Shown in pieces: positions 51,334 to 62,535 of a stretch of 64,000 bases of DNA (within the stretch, counting starts at the first letter, position 1; every line of letters starts with the position of its first letter). The stretch is from Actibacterium naphthalenivorans (GTDB lineage Bacteria; Pseudomonadota; Alphaproteobacteria; Rhodobacterales; Rhodobacteraceae), in NCBI RefSeq assembly GCF_014196965.1, contig NZ_JACIEQ010000001.1:1488001-1552000 (forward strand), read 5' to 3'. The translations under genes were made by a program, and so were the position numbers. The notes below the pieces were generated by a model. It saw nothing but the letters and a program-made list of their open reading frames with translations, searched no databases and had not been told where the DNA came from.

Positions 51334-53481
51334 ATGACGACACTAGAACAGACCGGTGCCGGGCGCCGGCGCTTTGCCCGGGGAGGGGCGCTGTTGATCG
51401 CCGCGCTGGCGCTGCCGCGCGAAACGCTGGCCGACACGCCGCCGGCGGGGCGCCCGACGCTCAACTTCTACGGCGTGACCGGCCTGATCGACATGCCCAC
51501 GGCCCAGAGCCAGCCGGACGGCCAGCTCTCGCTCACAGTGTCGAATTTCGCCGGGCTGACGCGCACCACGCTGACCTTCCAGATCTCTTCCCGGCTTTCG
51601 GGCAGCTTTCGCTATACCGGCACCAAGGATCTGAACTATGCCGGTTTCCGTGACTACTATGACCGCAGCTTCGATGCCCGGTACCGGCTGCTCGACGAAG
51701 GCCGCTATCTGCCCGATTTCACCGTGGGCCTGCAGGATTTCGCCGGCACGGGTGTGTCCTCGGCCGAGTATCTGGTGGCGACAAAACACCTGCGGCCGAA
51801 CCTCACGGTGACGGCCGGCCTGGGCTGGGGGCGGCTGGGAACCTATGAATCCTTCGGCTCTCCGTTTGGCGACCGGCCACGGATCGAGGAGGATACCGGC
51901 GGCGATCTCAACGCGGATCTGTTCTTCCGTGGCCCGGCCGCCCCCTTCGCCGGGGTCGAATGGCAGCCGACCGACCGGCTTGGCCTGAAGGCCGAATATT
52001 CTTCCGATGCCTACACGCTCGAAACCCGGCAGAAGGTTTTCGAGCACAAGAGCCCGTGGAATTTCGGCATGGAATATCAGGCGTCGGAATACTGGCGCGT
52101 CGGGGCCTATTACCTCTACGGCTCCGAGATCGGGATCAATGCGCAGTTTTCGTTCAACCCCAGGAACCGCCCCGGCGGCGGCGATTTCGGGGTGGCGACC
52201 TATCCGGTTCAGCCACGGCCCGATCGCGCCACCAACCCTGACGCATGGACCGAGGAATGGGTGCTGCAACCGGATGGAAGCGAGATTTTGCGGGCCAATA
52301 CCGCCGCGCTGCTGAACGAGGCAGGCCTGACGCTGGAGGCGATGGCGGTGTCGGCCGACCGGGTTCAGCTCTGGCTGCGCAACTTGCGCTATGACAATAA
52401 CGCAGAGGCCATCGGCCGCGCCGCCCGCATCCTGACCCGTACCATGCCGCCCTCTGTCGAGACTTTCGAGATCGTGCCGGTGGAGCAGGGCATTCCCGCC
52501 GCGAAGGTCACGCTGCGGCGCACCGATGTCGAAACGCTGGAAAACGCGCCGAACGGCGCCGCGCGGCTGCGCAGCGTCGCGGATATTTCCGCCGCACATC
52601 CGACCCCGCCCGAGCTTGAGCGCGCCGATGAACTCTACCCCCGGTTCAACTGGTCGCTGAACCCCTATCTGCAACAGGAGCTGTTCGACCCTGCCGAACC
52701 CTATCGCGCCGACTTGAGCCTGCGGCTTTCCGCAGAGTATGAATTCGCGCCGGGGCTTGCCCTGTCGGGGTCGCTGACCAAGCGGCTGTTCGGAACTCTG
52801 GATGAGTTCGAGCGGCCGAACAATTCCGTCCTGCCCCATGTGCGCACCGAAACCCCCAGATACGTCCGCGACGGGGATCCGGGTATCGAGACCCTGACGA
52901 TGGCATGGTATTCGCACCCCGCCCGCGATCTCTATGGCCGGGTGACGGCGGGATATCTGGAGCGGATGTTCGGCGGCGTGTCGGCGGAGCTTTTGTGGAA
53001 ACCGGTGAACAGCCGTCTGGGCCTGGGGGCAGAGGTGAACCGGACCAGACAGCGCGATTTCGACGGCATGTTCGGCTTTCAGGATTATGAGATCACGACG
53101 GGCCATCTCTCTGCCTATTACGATTTCGGCAGTGGCTATCAGGCGCAGGTGGATGCCGGGCGCTATCTGGCCGGCGACTGGGGCTCGACCCTGACGCTCG
53201 AGCGTGTGTTCGCCAATGGCTGGCGGGTCGGCGGCTTTGCCACGCTTACCGATGTCTCGGCCGAGGAATTCGGCGAAGGCTCGTTCGACAAGGGGATCTT
53301 CATGGTGATCCCGATGTCCTGGCTGACGGGCAAGCCATCGCGCGCGGCCTTCTCGAATACGGTGCGACCGATCACGCGCGACGGCGGCGCGCGGCTGGCC
53401 GTGAACGGGCGGCTTTTCGGGCTGGTGAACGGCTACCACCGGGAGCGGCTCGATACGCAATGGGGGAAAGTGTGGCGATGA
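51334..53481 (+). CDS. YjbH-type exopolysaccharide outer-membrane protein
   Basis: A protein of 715 residues with a signal peptide (RRRFARGGALLIAALALPRETLA) and a long beta-rich body typical of YjbH/GfcD: NFYGVTGLIDMPTAQSQPDGQLS at the start, then many aromatic-alternating strands. YjbH-family proteins form outer-membrane barrels that work in polysaccharide secretion. It overlaps the YjbF-like gene by ATGA, and a YjbE-like gene follows, so this is a gfc/yjb-type operon. The start at 51334 is chosen because the signal peptide follows; the frame opens at 51283. Confidence 0.82.
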   Translation: MTTLEQTGAGRRRFARGGALLIAALALPRETLADTPPAGRPTLNFYGVTGLIDMPTAQSQPDGQLSLTVSNFAGLTRTTLTFQISSRLSGSFRYTGTKDLNYAGFRDYYDRSFDARYRLLDEGRYLPDFTVGLQDFAGTGVSSAEYLVATKHLRPNLTVTAGLGWGRLGTYESFGSPFGDRPRIEEDTGGDLNADLFFRGPAAPFAGVEWQPTDRLGLKAEYSSDAYTLETRQKVFEHKSPWNFGMEYQASEYWRVGAYYLYGSEIGINAQFSFNPRNRPGGGDFGVATYPVQPRPDRATNPDAWTEEWVLQPDGSEILRANTAALLNEAGLTLEAMAVSADRVQLWLRNLRYDNNAEAIGRAARILTRTMPPSVETFEIVPVEQGIPAAKVTLRRTDVETLENAPNGAARLRSVADISAAHPTPPELERADELYPRFNWSLNPYLQQELFDPAEPYRADLSLRLSAEYEFAPGLALSGSLTKRLFGTLDEFERPNNSVLPHVRTETPRYVRDGDPGIETLTMAWYSHPARDLYGRVTAGYLERMFGGVSAELLWKPVNSRLGLGAEVNRTRQRDFDGMFGFQDYEITTGHLSAYYDFGSGYQAQVDAGRYLAGDWGSTLTLERVFANGWRVGGFATLTDVSAEEFGEGSFDKGIFMVIPMSWLTGKPSRAAFSNTVRPITRDGGARLAVNGRLFGLVNGYHRERLDTQWGKVWR

Positions 53482-54140
53482 GACACCGCTGGTTTGTCAT
53501 TCCGCTTGCCCTGGGCCTAGCCGGTCTTGCCGGCTGTTCATCCGACGGCAACCGCAGAGAGCATCCGGTGCTGCTGGCGCTGGATGCGTTGAAACAGCGC
53601 GTGGACGAGCATGGTGCCGCCCCGCCGCCGGCCCTGACCCGCGATATGATCGAACCGATTCAGGTGCCGCTGTATCTGGCCCGTCTGGAAAGCCGGGGTG
53701 CCCAGGCCCTGCTGTTCCCGATCGGCGAAAACGGGGCTGACGTCACTTGGGTAACCGCCGACCAGATCACCGTGATCATTCGGGACGGCGTCCTGCGCGC
53801 CACGCGCGGGCTGGGCGAAGATCTGATGTCTGCCAGCACACCTGACAGCGCCGAAATCGCTGCCGCGGCCGGGGTCACGCAGCGCGAATATTATCACATC
53901 GGCCCTGATGAGCAGACGATCCGGCGGAAATACACCTGCGATCTGAGCGATTTGGGGGCGGAGGATATCGTGCTGCTCGGGCACCACTACAACGCCCGCC
54001 ATATCAGCGAATCCTGCCACGGGGCCGGGCAGAGCTTTGTTAACGACTACTGGTTCGATGCCGGCGGGCAGATGCGAAAATCTGTGCAATGGGTCAGCGA
54101 GACTGTGGGTTTTTTGGAACTGCAGAAACTAAAAGATTAA
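53478..54140 (+). CDS. YjbF-like (GfcB) polysaccharide lipoprotein
   Basis: A lipoprotein of 220 residues with the lipobox LAGC after MRHRWFVIPLALGLAG. The mature part has the YjbF/GfcB pattern: MIEPIQVPLYLARLESRGAQ, NGADVTWVTADQITVIIRDGVL, TRGLGEDLMSA and a C-terminal VNDYWFDAGGQMRKSVQWV. It acts with YjbH in exopolysaccharide secretion. It overlaps the YjbH-like gene by 4 bases (ATGA). Confidence 0.84.
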   Translation: MRHRWFVIPLALGLAGLAGCSSDGNRREHPVLLALDALKQRVDEHGAAPPPALTRDMIEPIQVPLYLARLESRGAQALLFPIGENGADVTWVTADQITVIIRDGVLRATRGLGEDLMSASTPDSAEIAAAAGVTQREYYHIGPDEQTIRRKYTCDLSDLGAEDIVLLGHHYNARHISESCHGAGQSFVNDYWFDAGGQMRKSVQWVSETVGFLELQKLKD

Positions 54141-54221
54141 TTCGAGGAATAGAAACTTTTGCAGTCGCAGCAAATGTGCTACCTACAGTCACAGAGTTCA
54201 ATTGATTTCACGGAGTACGAC

Positions 54222-54491
54222 ATGAAGAAAGTTCTCGTACCGGCTTTCGCTTGCCTCGCCTTGGCAACGGCTCCTGCGTTCGCTGCAGAGCAGATTGTTT
54301 CCCAGGCGCAGACAGAGACCACGGTGGTCGCAACCCCCGGTGCCCCCAACGGGGCGCTTGTTGGTGGTCTTAGCACCGGCGCAATCGCTGCGGGTGTTGG
54401 CGCGCTCTTGCTTGTTGCCATTGTCGCCGATGACGACAGCAGCAGCAGCACGACTACCACGACTACCACCACAACAACCACGACCAAGTAA
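54222..54491 (+). CDS. YjbE/GfcA-like small Thr-rich exported protein
   Basis: A protein of 89 residues with a signal peptide (KKVLVPAFACLALATAPAFA), a hydrophobic segment GALVGGLSTGAIAAGVGALLLVAIVA and an acidic-serine tail. It ends in 12 consecutive threonines (54450-54485) and Lys. E. coli YjbE and GfcA have the same plan. The Thr codons are mixed (ACG, ACT, ACC, ACA), so the tract is kept by protein-level selection rather than by slippage. It may be O-modified or bind polysaccharide. YjbG/GfcC is missing from this operon. GGAG precedes the ATG at 54222. Confidence 0.75.
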   Translation: MKKVLVPAFACLALATAPAFAAEQIVSQAQTETTVVATPGAPNGALVGGLSTGAIAAGVGALLLVAIVADDDSSSSTTTTTTTTTTTTK

Positions 54492-54511
54492 GCACTCGGT
54501 CATCTGCTGTG

Positions 54512-54539
54512 AAGATGGGCCTGTCAGGGCCCATCTTTT
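54512..54539 (+). terminator. Intrinsic terminator of the yjb-like operon
   Basis: AAGATGGGCC-TGTCAG-GGCCCATCTT is a perfect 10-bp stem ending in TTTTG, 20 nt after the YjbE-like stop. Confidence 0.85.
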
Positions 54540-56389
<1,850 letters not shown>

Positions 56390-56399
56390 GGCCGGGGGG

Positions 56400-57344
56400 A
56401 TGACACTGCGCATAGCCGCTGTTGTGGTAACCTATAACCGGCGTGACCAGATCGGGGTGACGCTGCCGCGGCTGCTGGGCGAGCAGGTGGATCATGTGAT
56501 CGTAGTCGACAACGGCTCTACCGATGGCACGCGCGAATGGCTGGCCGGGGTCGATGACCCGCGGCTCGTGCTGCTGCTGCCGGGTGAAAACCTTGGCGGC
56601 GCCGGCGGCTTTGAACAGGGGATGCGCCTGGCGGTAGAGCGGTTTGACCCCGACTGGATCGTGGTGCTGGATGATGATGCCCGCCCCGAACCCGGCGCGA
56701 TGACCGCGTTCCGGCAGCTTTCGCTCGAGGGCTGGGATGCGGTGGCCGCGGCGGTGCGCCAGCCTGACGGGCAGGTCTGTGACATGAACCGGCCGGTGCT
56801 GAACCCGTTTCAGCACCGCAACGTGTTTCTGCGCACCATGCTGGGCGGCGGGCGGCCGGCGTTTCACCTCGACAACGCCGCCTTCGCCGATACCACGCTG
56901 CGCCCGGTCGACGGGGCGTCTTTCGTCGGGCTGTTCCTGTCGCGCGGGGCGATTGCCAAGGCGGGCTATCCCGATGGCCGGCTGTTCATCTATGCCGAAG
57001 ACGGGATTTACACGCTGGGCCTGACCCAGGCCGGGGGGCGGATGGCCTTTTCATCCGAGGTTCGGTTCGAACATGATTGTTCTACCTTTGCCGGCGCGCG
57101 GGGCGGGTTCACGCCGGTGTGGAAGACCTATTACTACTACCGCAACCTGATGTTCCTCTACCGGCTGGCGGCGGGCTGGCTGTTCTGGCCGGCGCTGATC
57201 ATCGTTGTGCCCAAATGGGTGCTGAAGGGCCGGCTTCAGGGAGAGGAAGACCGGGGCACCTATTACCGCCTGCTGTGGGATGCCGTGCGTGACGGGCTGC
57301 TGGGCCGCCGGGCGCGGCAATGCCGGATCGAGCACGGCAGATAG
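56400..57344 (+). CDS. Family 2 glycosyltransferase, GlfT-like
   Basis: This GT-A glycosyltransferase of 314 residues has AVVVTYNRRDQI, VVDNGSTDGTREWL, ENLGGAGGFEQGM and the metal-binding VVLDDDARPEPGAM. The ENLGGAGGF motif is characteristic of GlfT-type (galactofuranosyl) transferases. It would use UDP-Galf from the adjacent mutase. The start follows GGGGGGA 10 nt after the glf stop; the longer open frame overlaps glf and is rejected. The C-terminal region has a hydrophobic helix (FWPALIIVVPKWVL). Confidence 0.84.
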   Translation: MTLRIAAVVVTYNRRDQIGVTLPRLLGEQVDHVIVVDNGSTDGTREWLAGVDDPRLVLLLPGENLGGAGGFEQGMRLAVERFDPDWIVVLDDDARPEPGAMTAFRQLSLEGWDAVAAAVRQPDGQVCDMNRPVLNPFQHRNVFLRTMLGGGRPAFHLDNAAFADTTLRPVDGASFVGLFLSRGAIAKAGYPDGRLFIYAEDGIYTLGLTQAGGRMAFSSEVRFEHDCSTFAGARGGFTPVWKTYYYYRNLMFLYRLAAGWLFWPALIIVVPKWVLKGRLQGEEDRGTYYRLLWDAVRDGLLGRRARQCRIEHGR

Positions 57345-57348
57345 CGGC

Positions 57349-58473
57349 TCAGGCGCCGCTTTCCGCCTTTGCATCCTCAAGCAGCTTGCGCCGCCGCAGC
57401 CCTCGGAAATGCGGCGGCCATTTTTCCGGCTCCATGGTCAGGATCTGCGCTGTCAGCGCGCTCCACGCACGGATCATACGCAGGCTGTCGGGCGTGAAAT
57501 GCGCCTCGGCCTTTGTCGACATCGGTGTATCGACAGCCTTTTCCACAGACGCCTCCAGCGCCTTGCTCATCAGGCCGGAGGGGAAAAACATCGCATCCAG
57601 CTTTTGCGCGTCGTCGCGATAGGTGCTGACGATGTCCTCGGCCAAGGCGCGGTGCAGCCGCAGCTTGGTGCGGGTTTCCCCGATGGCGGGCGGGGGCAAT
57701 ACGCGAGAGAAATGGGCGCTTGCGGCATGGTAGACGCCATGCGGCAGATCGCGCTTCTTGAAGGCCAGGTTGAGCTCCCGAAGCACGGAGAGCTCTTCCA
57801 AAGACGGAGACTCATTCGCCGTGCCCAGCCCGGTAAGTTCGAAAGGGGCCCCGTTGAGAATGGTGTGAAGGAAATCCTTCACCACATCGCCTTCGTGCAA
57901 TTCGCTGCGGATCATCGGCCGCAGGATAAAACGATCTCCGAACGCATCGCGCCAGGCGGCGAAGCGTGGCGTATACATGAACCGCCCCTTGTCGGACATT
58001 CGTTTGTGGAAGTGATCCATCTGACGAAAGAAGAGGCCGGTTTTTGTACGTTGAGAGAAGGCAGAGACGAACCGATCAGCGTGGGGGCGTACATAGGCGA
58101 CGACCAGCGCTTCTTCGGCATAGTCCGAGAAGTATTTCTCCAGCGCGGCTTTGAAGGTTTCGGGAGGGACATTTTCAAAATGCTCGGCCGAAATAACGGC
58201 CAGATCGGCATCCACCTTGTCGACCCAGGAAGAGGTTGCCTTGAATCTGTTTTTCGCGCGGCTTTTCTCCTCCGGCACGTACAGAGAGCGGGCCAGCGGA
58301 ATTTGTGCCATGCTGTCCGGATAGGCGGTTTTAACCGTGGGACAATCATAGCCACCAGTGAAAAGCACCTGCTGAATCGATGAAGAGCCGGTCTTTGCAT
58401 CACCAATGTGAAAAACAAGCTTCTTCGCCGGCGCATTGCCCTTATTTTGATCGCGGAATCGGGGAAATTTCAT
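57349..58473 (-). CDS. Sulfotransferase-like protein (copy 1)
   Basis: A P-loop protein of 374 residues. Its N-terminal FHIGDAKTGSSSIQQ looks like the 5'-phosphosulfate-binding loop of PAPS-dependent sulfotransferases. The VVAYVRPHADRFVSAF segment (Arg/Ser) fits the 3'-phosphate site. The rest is helical and shared with the next gene, so they are tandem paralogues. Modification of the polysaccharide with sulfate is the likely role; another possibility is a P-loop protein of unknown function. It overlaps the upstream paralogue by ATGA. Confidence 0.66.
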   Translation of the reverse strand: MKFPRFRDQNKGNAPAKKLVFHIGDAKTGSSSIQQVLFTGGYDCPTVKTAYPDSMAQIPLARSLYVPEEKSRAKNRFKATSSWVDKVDADLAVISAEHFENVPPETFKAALEKYFSDYAEEALVVAYVRPHADRFVSAFSQRTKTGLFFRQMDHFHKRMSDKGRFMYTPRFAAWRDAFGDRFILRPMIRSELHEGDVVKDFLHTILNGAPFELTGLGTANESPSLEELSVLRELNLAFKKRDLPHGVYHAASAHFSRVLPPPAIGETRTKLRLHRALAEDIVSTYRDDAQKLDAMFFPSGLMSKALEASVEKAVDTPMSTKAEAHFTPDSLRMIRAWSALTAQILTMEPEKWPPHFRGLRRRKLLEDAKAESGA

Positions 58474-59567
58474 TTTGCCATGCCGCCGGCCAGTTGCTTT
58501 CGTTTCGTTGCCAGTTTTGTCGCCTGTGCCGCCCTAAAATGCGCAGGTATTCCTTCAGGACTCAGTTTCAGCATATCGGCAATCAAGTTTGACCAGCCGC
58601 GAATATAGCGCAGATCGTCCTTTGAAAAATGGTCTTCGGCGTTGAACGACTGGGGTTCATCCACTGCCTTTGCCCCGGCCTCAAGCAAAGCGTCAGACAG
58701 CGGCGTGCCCTCGAAGAACGCACTGTCCATCTGCGCGGCATCCTCTCGGTAGGTCTCAATGACATCAGGAACCAACGCGCGGTGCAGCCGCAACCGGGTG
58801 CTTTCTTTGCGGGGCATCTCGGTCAGCAGCTTGGCGAAGTTCCAGCCGACCGCCTTTCGCGCCGGGATCAGTTTCTTGTGCATCTTCATATTGCGGACCA
58901 GCAGATGAAATTCCCGCAGCATGGCAAGATCTTCAAGGCTGAGCGATTCATTGCTGCCCTGATCGCCGTTCATGGTGAAATCCGTATGGCCCAGAACGAA
59001 GCTGAGGAAATCCTGAACCACATCCTGCTGATAAAGTCTGTCGCGGCTCATCAGCCGCAATTCGAATGCGGGGCCAAAGGCTTCGCGCCATTTGGAAAAG
59101 CGGGGGTAGTATTGAAAATTGCCGGCGCTCTTGGTCCGCTCATGCAACTCATCAAGGCTTCCGGTGAAAAAGCCCTGTTTCAGACGCTCCGCATAAGCGG
59201 AAACCAGACGATCGGCATGGGGCCGCACATAGGCGATCACGCGGACATTGTTTCCATAAGTGGGCAGATAGGTTTTGATCGCCGATTTCACGTCAGCGGG
59301 ATCGGCATGTTCGAAGGTTTCCGCCGAGATTACGGCGATATCTGCGTTCGAGGCGGCGATCCGCCCAGCAAGTTTGAGCATCCGGGCTGATTTTTCGCCT
59401 TTATGTGCATCGTCGTAAAACGTCTTGCTGAGCGGGATGTCGTTCAGGCGCGCAGGATAGACGACCGAGGGCCCCGCGCAGGTCCAGTTCTGCATCGCCA
59501 GCGCATCCTGAATCGAGGTCGAGCCGGTTTTGGGATCACCTATGTGAAAAACAAGGGATTTTACCAA
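58470..59567 (-). CDS. Sulfotransferase-like protein (copy 2)
   Basis: A paralogue of copy 1, 365 residues from the preferred start. The loop FHIGDPKTGSTSIQDAL and the VIAYVRPHADRLVSAYAERL segment match copy 1. It is transcribed first and coupled to copy 1 by a 4-base ATGA overlap. The open frame begins at a TTG at 59642 that overlaps the glycosyltransferase upstream. I prefer the TTG at 59567, which follows AAAGGG and starts just before the P-loop, but either is possible. Confidence 0.64.
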   Translation of the reverse strand: MVKSLVFHIGDPKTGSTSIQDALAMQNWTCAGPSVVYPARLNDIPLSKTFYDDAHKGEKSARMLKLAGRIAASNADIAVISAETFEHADPADVKSAIKTYLPTYGNNVRVIAYVRPHADRLVSAYAERLKQGFFTGSLDELHERTKSAGNFQYYPRFSKWREAFGPAFELRLMSRDRLYQQDVVQDFLSFVLGHTDFTMNGDQGSNESLSLEDLAMLREFHLLVRNMKMHKKLIPARKAVGWNFAKLLTEMPRKESTRLRLHRALVPDVIETYREDAAQMDSAFFEGTPLSDALLEAGAKAVDEPQSFNAEDHFSKDDLRYIRGWSNLIADMLKLSPEGIPAHFRAAQATKLATKRKQLAGGMAK

Positions 59568-59596
59568 TTTCTGCCCTTTCGTGTCAGAGGTGAGGT

Positions 59597-61402
59597 TCAG
59601 GCCGCCTTGTCCGTCGGCTCGGCATATAATGTCTTTTCCCAAAAGCTTTTTGACGTCATCTGCGGGTATTGCGTGCGATAGGCTGCCTTCAGCTCTTTAT
59701 AGTCGCGCAGGAACCGGCGCGTCGTGCCCATAAGCCGCCAGGCGAAGCCAAAGAAACGGCGCTTGGACTGTTTGACCATATAGGCTTTGTCGCGGGTGGC
59801 GTTCAGATAGGTGATCTGCTGCGCGCCCCATGTCGGGTGCAGGGTGCCACGCTCGCCCATGCCCACCACGATCCGGTCGGCGCGGCGGTTCCAGAACGGC
59901 AGAAGATGGCCGTTCAGGCTGTAGACGAAAAGCCGCATCCAGCCCCGGCCGCGGCGAAGCGTGTAGCGCCGCCGCTCGGTCAGGTCGAAATCATCGGCCG
60001 GGCGCCAGGTTTCGACGTCGGTCATCGCCTTGATGCGGCCGCGCCGCTCGGCCATGTCGGCGTTGCTGGCAAAGAATTCCGGGCCGCGCATCACGTCCTG
60101 CCAAGACAAAAGCTGCGCCTCGGCGGTTTCATAGTGAAACCGCACCAAGCTGCGCATGATGAACCGCAGCGCTACCTTGGCAGTGCCGACCCGGCCCAGA
60201 TCGAGCGTGTCGAAGATCAGGTGGTGCAGCAGGTGGTTGCGCAGATCGAGATACAGGGTCAGTGGCGATTCCTTTTCCGAGAAATCATCCTGAAACGACA
60301 CGACCCCGTTCAGCGTGGTGATGCGAAACCCGTTGGCCAGCGAAAAGCTGATGTCATCGCCACGCACGAAGAAGGGGAAGGGGTGGTGCTTTGCCTGATC
60401 GATGCGGAACGCGAAGAACCACCAGCCGCCGTAAAGCGTCGGATAGGCCTTGCGGTGGGCCGGGCCGGTGGTCGCAAGCTCCATCCCCACGACCTCTTCC
60501 AGGCGGCGCAGATCGGCGCCGCAGAACAGCGGGTGGCAGGATTTTTCGAACCAGGCGCCGTTTTCCCACATCGCCCATTTATGGGTGTTGTTGATCATCG
60601 CCCCGGCGACGGCGGTGTCGGGGTGTTCGGTCAGGGCCAGAAAGGCATAGGTGCGGTGCAGGTTTTCCATGTGGAAGGCGGCATCGTCATCCATGAACAA
60701 GCAATGGGTAAACCCGGCCTGCGACGCCTCCAGCAGGCCACGGGCAAAGCCGCCGGCCCCGCCCAGGTTCTTGTTGGTGATCGGGGTGATGTTGGATGTG
60801 GCCGCGATATCGGCGCTGGCACCATTGTCGACGACAAAGGCGTGGATGCCGGCGCCAAAGGGCGATGACTTTATGAACGCGTCCAGTCGCGCCACGGTTT
60901 CGCGCACCGCCTCTTCGCGTTTGAACGTGGTGATGCTGACGGCGAGCCGGGGCAGATGCTTGGGCTGTTTGTCCGTCTTGAAGCCGCCGCCGGTGACGGT
61001 GGCCGCGGCTTCGGCGGCCTTGACCTCGGCGAAAATAACGCCGCGTTCAGAGAGCGCGGCATAATGCGAAAGGTCGGCCAGGCTTTCCTGTTCCGGATCG
61101 AGTGTCAGGATCTCGCAGTAGAGAATCTCCCACGACCGGTCGGGGATGGCGAGAAACAGCTTCACCTCGACCTTGCCGGTGCCGGTGAGCGCGAAGAACA
61201 GCCCGTCAAGCGCGCCGGCCTCATGCCATTTGCCCAGGCTGAAAGAGTTGAAATAGGTGCCCAGCCGCGCCTTGCCGCCGGGGGCAAGATGCAGTGCCGG
61301 CTCCGAAAGGCTGACGGCGGCGCCATCATTCAGGTGAAAATAAAGATCGAACTCCGTGCAAATATCCCGTTCCGGGAACAGCAGGTTCTGAAGGGTGATC
61401 AC
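59597..61402 (-). CDS. GlfT2-like galactofuranosyltransferase
   Basis: A glycosyltransferase of 601 residues with an N-terminal beta-sandwich-like domain (about 1-140), a GT-A catalytic domain (AVSITTFKREEAVRETVARL, VDNGAS, NKNLGGAGGFARGLLEA, and MDDDAAFHMENLHRTYAF) and a C-terminal helical part with basic residues. The NLGGAGGF and FMDDDA motifs resemble mycobacterial GlfT2, which polymerises galactofuranose. The mutase at 55235 supplies UDP-Galf. It overlaps the sulfotransferase-like gene at 61399 by ATGA and lies in the same minus-strand unit. Confidence 0.84.
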   Translation of the reverse strand: MITLQNLLFPERDICTEFDLYFHLNDGAAVSLSEPALHLAPGGKARLGTYFNSFSLGKWHEAGALDGLFFALTGTGKVEVKLFLAIPDRSWEILYCEILTLDPEQESLADLSHYAALSERGVIFAEVKAAEAAATVTGGGFKTDKQPKHLPRLAVSITTFKREEAVRETVARLDAFIKSSPFGAGIHAFVVDNGASADIAATSNITPITNKNLGGAGGFARGLLEASQAGFTHCLFMDDDAAFHMENLHRTYAFLALTEHPDTAVAGAMINNTHKWAMWENGAWFEKSCHPLFCGADLRRLEEVVGMELATTGPAHRKAYPTLYGGWWFFAFRIDQAKHHPFPFFVRGDDISFSLANGFRITTLNGVVSFQDDFSEKESPLTLYLDLRNHLLHHLIFDTLDLGRVGTAKVALRFIMRSLVRFHYETAEAQLLSWQDVMRGPEFFASNADMAERRGRIKAMTDVETWRPADDFDLTERRRYTLRRGRGWMRLFVYSLNGHLLPFWNRRADRIVVGMGERGTLHPTWGAQQITYLNATRDKAYMVKQSKRRFFGFAWRLMGTTRRFLRDYKELKAAYRTQYPQMTSKSFWEKTLYAEPTDKAA

Positions 61403-62415
61403 TTGGACGTCTCCGGGGATCGGGCAGGGGGCTTGGCTTCGCGTTTCTTGTATTCGCTGATCAGCTCACGCACCAAGGGGGTCACGAATTCCTGCATCAG
61501 CTCGTAGCTGTCGGCGGGCAGGTTCATGGATGCGACCGGCGCGTCGGGCGCGGGCAGAGGGGCGTGGAACAGTTCGTCGCGTCCGAAGTAGCGACGCGCG
61601 AGCGCCCTGTTGCCAGCTTCATGGGTTTCCAGAATCTCGGCCCGTTGAACGGCGTTCAGAATCAGGGAACCGGTCCGGTTCCCTGACAGGCTATCGTCGA
61701 CTTGCGTACAGGCCGCTTCCAGCACGCTGCGATAAGGGGCGGGCGCCTCGTCCAGTGGCAGACAGCGCATGAATTCCGAGATCAGCGGCGACAGGCTCGA
61801 GTTGCTGTGCTGCGGCGGGTTGAACCCCGTCCGATCCGTGAGCCCGACCACATTGCAGAAATGCATGACGGGGCCTTCGGGCATCTGCTCTTTCTCGAAC
61901 ACATAGGGGATGACGTTCTCCCGCCCGAACACCTCTTCGAGATGCGCGACATAGCCGTTGTAGTCGATCCAGTGAAAATCCGCCTGGCGGCCCAGAAACT
62001 CATCCAGCGTGAGGTGGCACAGCTCTGGGTTCCACTGCCATTTGACGTTCTGAAGATACCAGCTTTCAAGCCAGAGATCCTGCCGGCGCAGGGCGTAGAC
62101 GACCTTGACGTTGAAATGTTCTGAAAACCCTTTCAGCCGCGACAGGTCACGCCGCATGCAGATATCTTCGTCACTGAGGATGAGGGAATGGATTTCATTA
62201 GGCTTGTCGCTGGCGCGTTTTTCCAGATCCGCCCCAACGGCTTCCGCATCGACCGCGCCCGACAAAAGCTTGTTGGCCAGCACGATATGGCGCTTCGCCC
62301 CGAGCGGGTACAAGAACCCCTTGGTGATGAGGTTGCGGAAATTGCCGTGCAGGAAGGCCTGAATGGAGCTTGTGGCGGTCCGGTGGGTACCGATGTGCAG
62401 GTAGAGTGTTCTCAT
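61399..62415 (-). CDS. Sulfotransferase-like protein (copy 3)
   Basis: A protein of 338 residues with the loop YLHIGTHRTATSSIQAFL and a VVYALRRQDLWLESWYLQNVKWQW segment, the pattern of PAPS-binding sites. It is less similar to copies 1 and 2 than they are to each other. It is the first gene of the minus-strand unit copy 3, GlfT2-like, copy 2, copy 1, with short gaps or 4-base overlaps throughout. Sulfation of the galactofuranan or a related glycan is the likely function. Confidence 0.66.
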   Translation of the reverse strand: MRTLYLHIGTHRTATSSIQAFLHGNFRNLITKGFLYPLGAKRHIVLANKLLSGAVDAEAVGADLEKRASDKPNEIHSLILSDEDICMRRDLSRLKGFSEHFNVKVVYALRRQDLWLESWYLQNVKWQWNPELCHLTLDEFLGRQADFHWIDYNGYVAHLEEVFGRENVIPYVFEKEQMPEGPVMHFCNVVGLTDRTGFNPPQHSNSSLSPLISEFMRCLPLDEAPAPYRSVLEAACTQVDDSLSGNRTGSLILNAVQRAEILETHEAGNRALARRYFGRDELFHAPLPAPDAPVASMNLPADSYELMQEFVTPLVRELISEYKKREAKPPARSPETSK

Positions 62416-62535
62416 GGAAGTATTATGTCTTTTGCGTCCGTTCGAAGTTACTATTGCCGCCTTTAACGCAGAGTGGGCTTTCAGGTACTTTGTTGGCTCA
62501 CGCTTGCAAGTTGACTGAATCCCTTCTCCCTTAGT

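Noticed and set aside
54450-54485. Thr-codon run as a slippage-prone microsatellite
   Set aside because: The codons are mixed (ACG, ACT, ACC, ACA), so the DNA is not a perfect repeat and slippage is unlikely.
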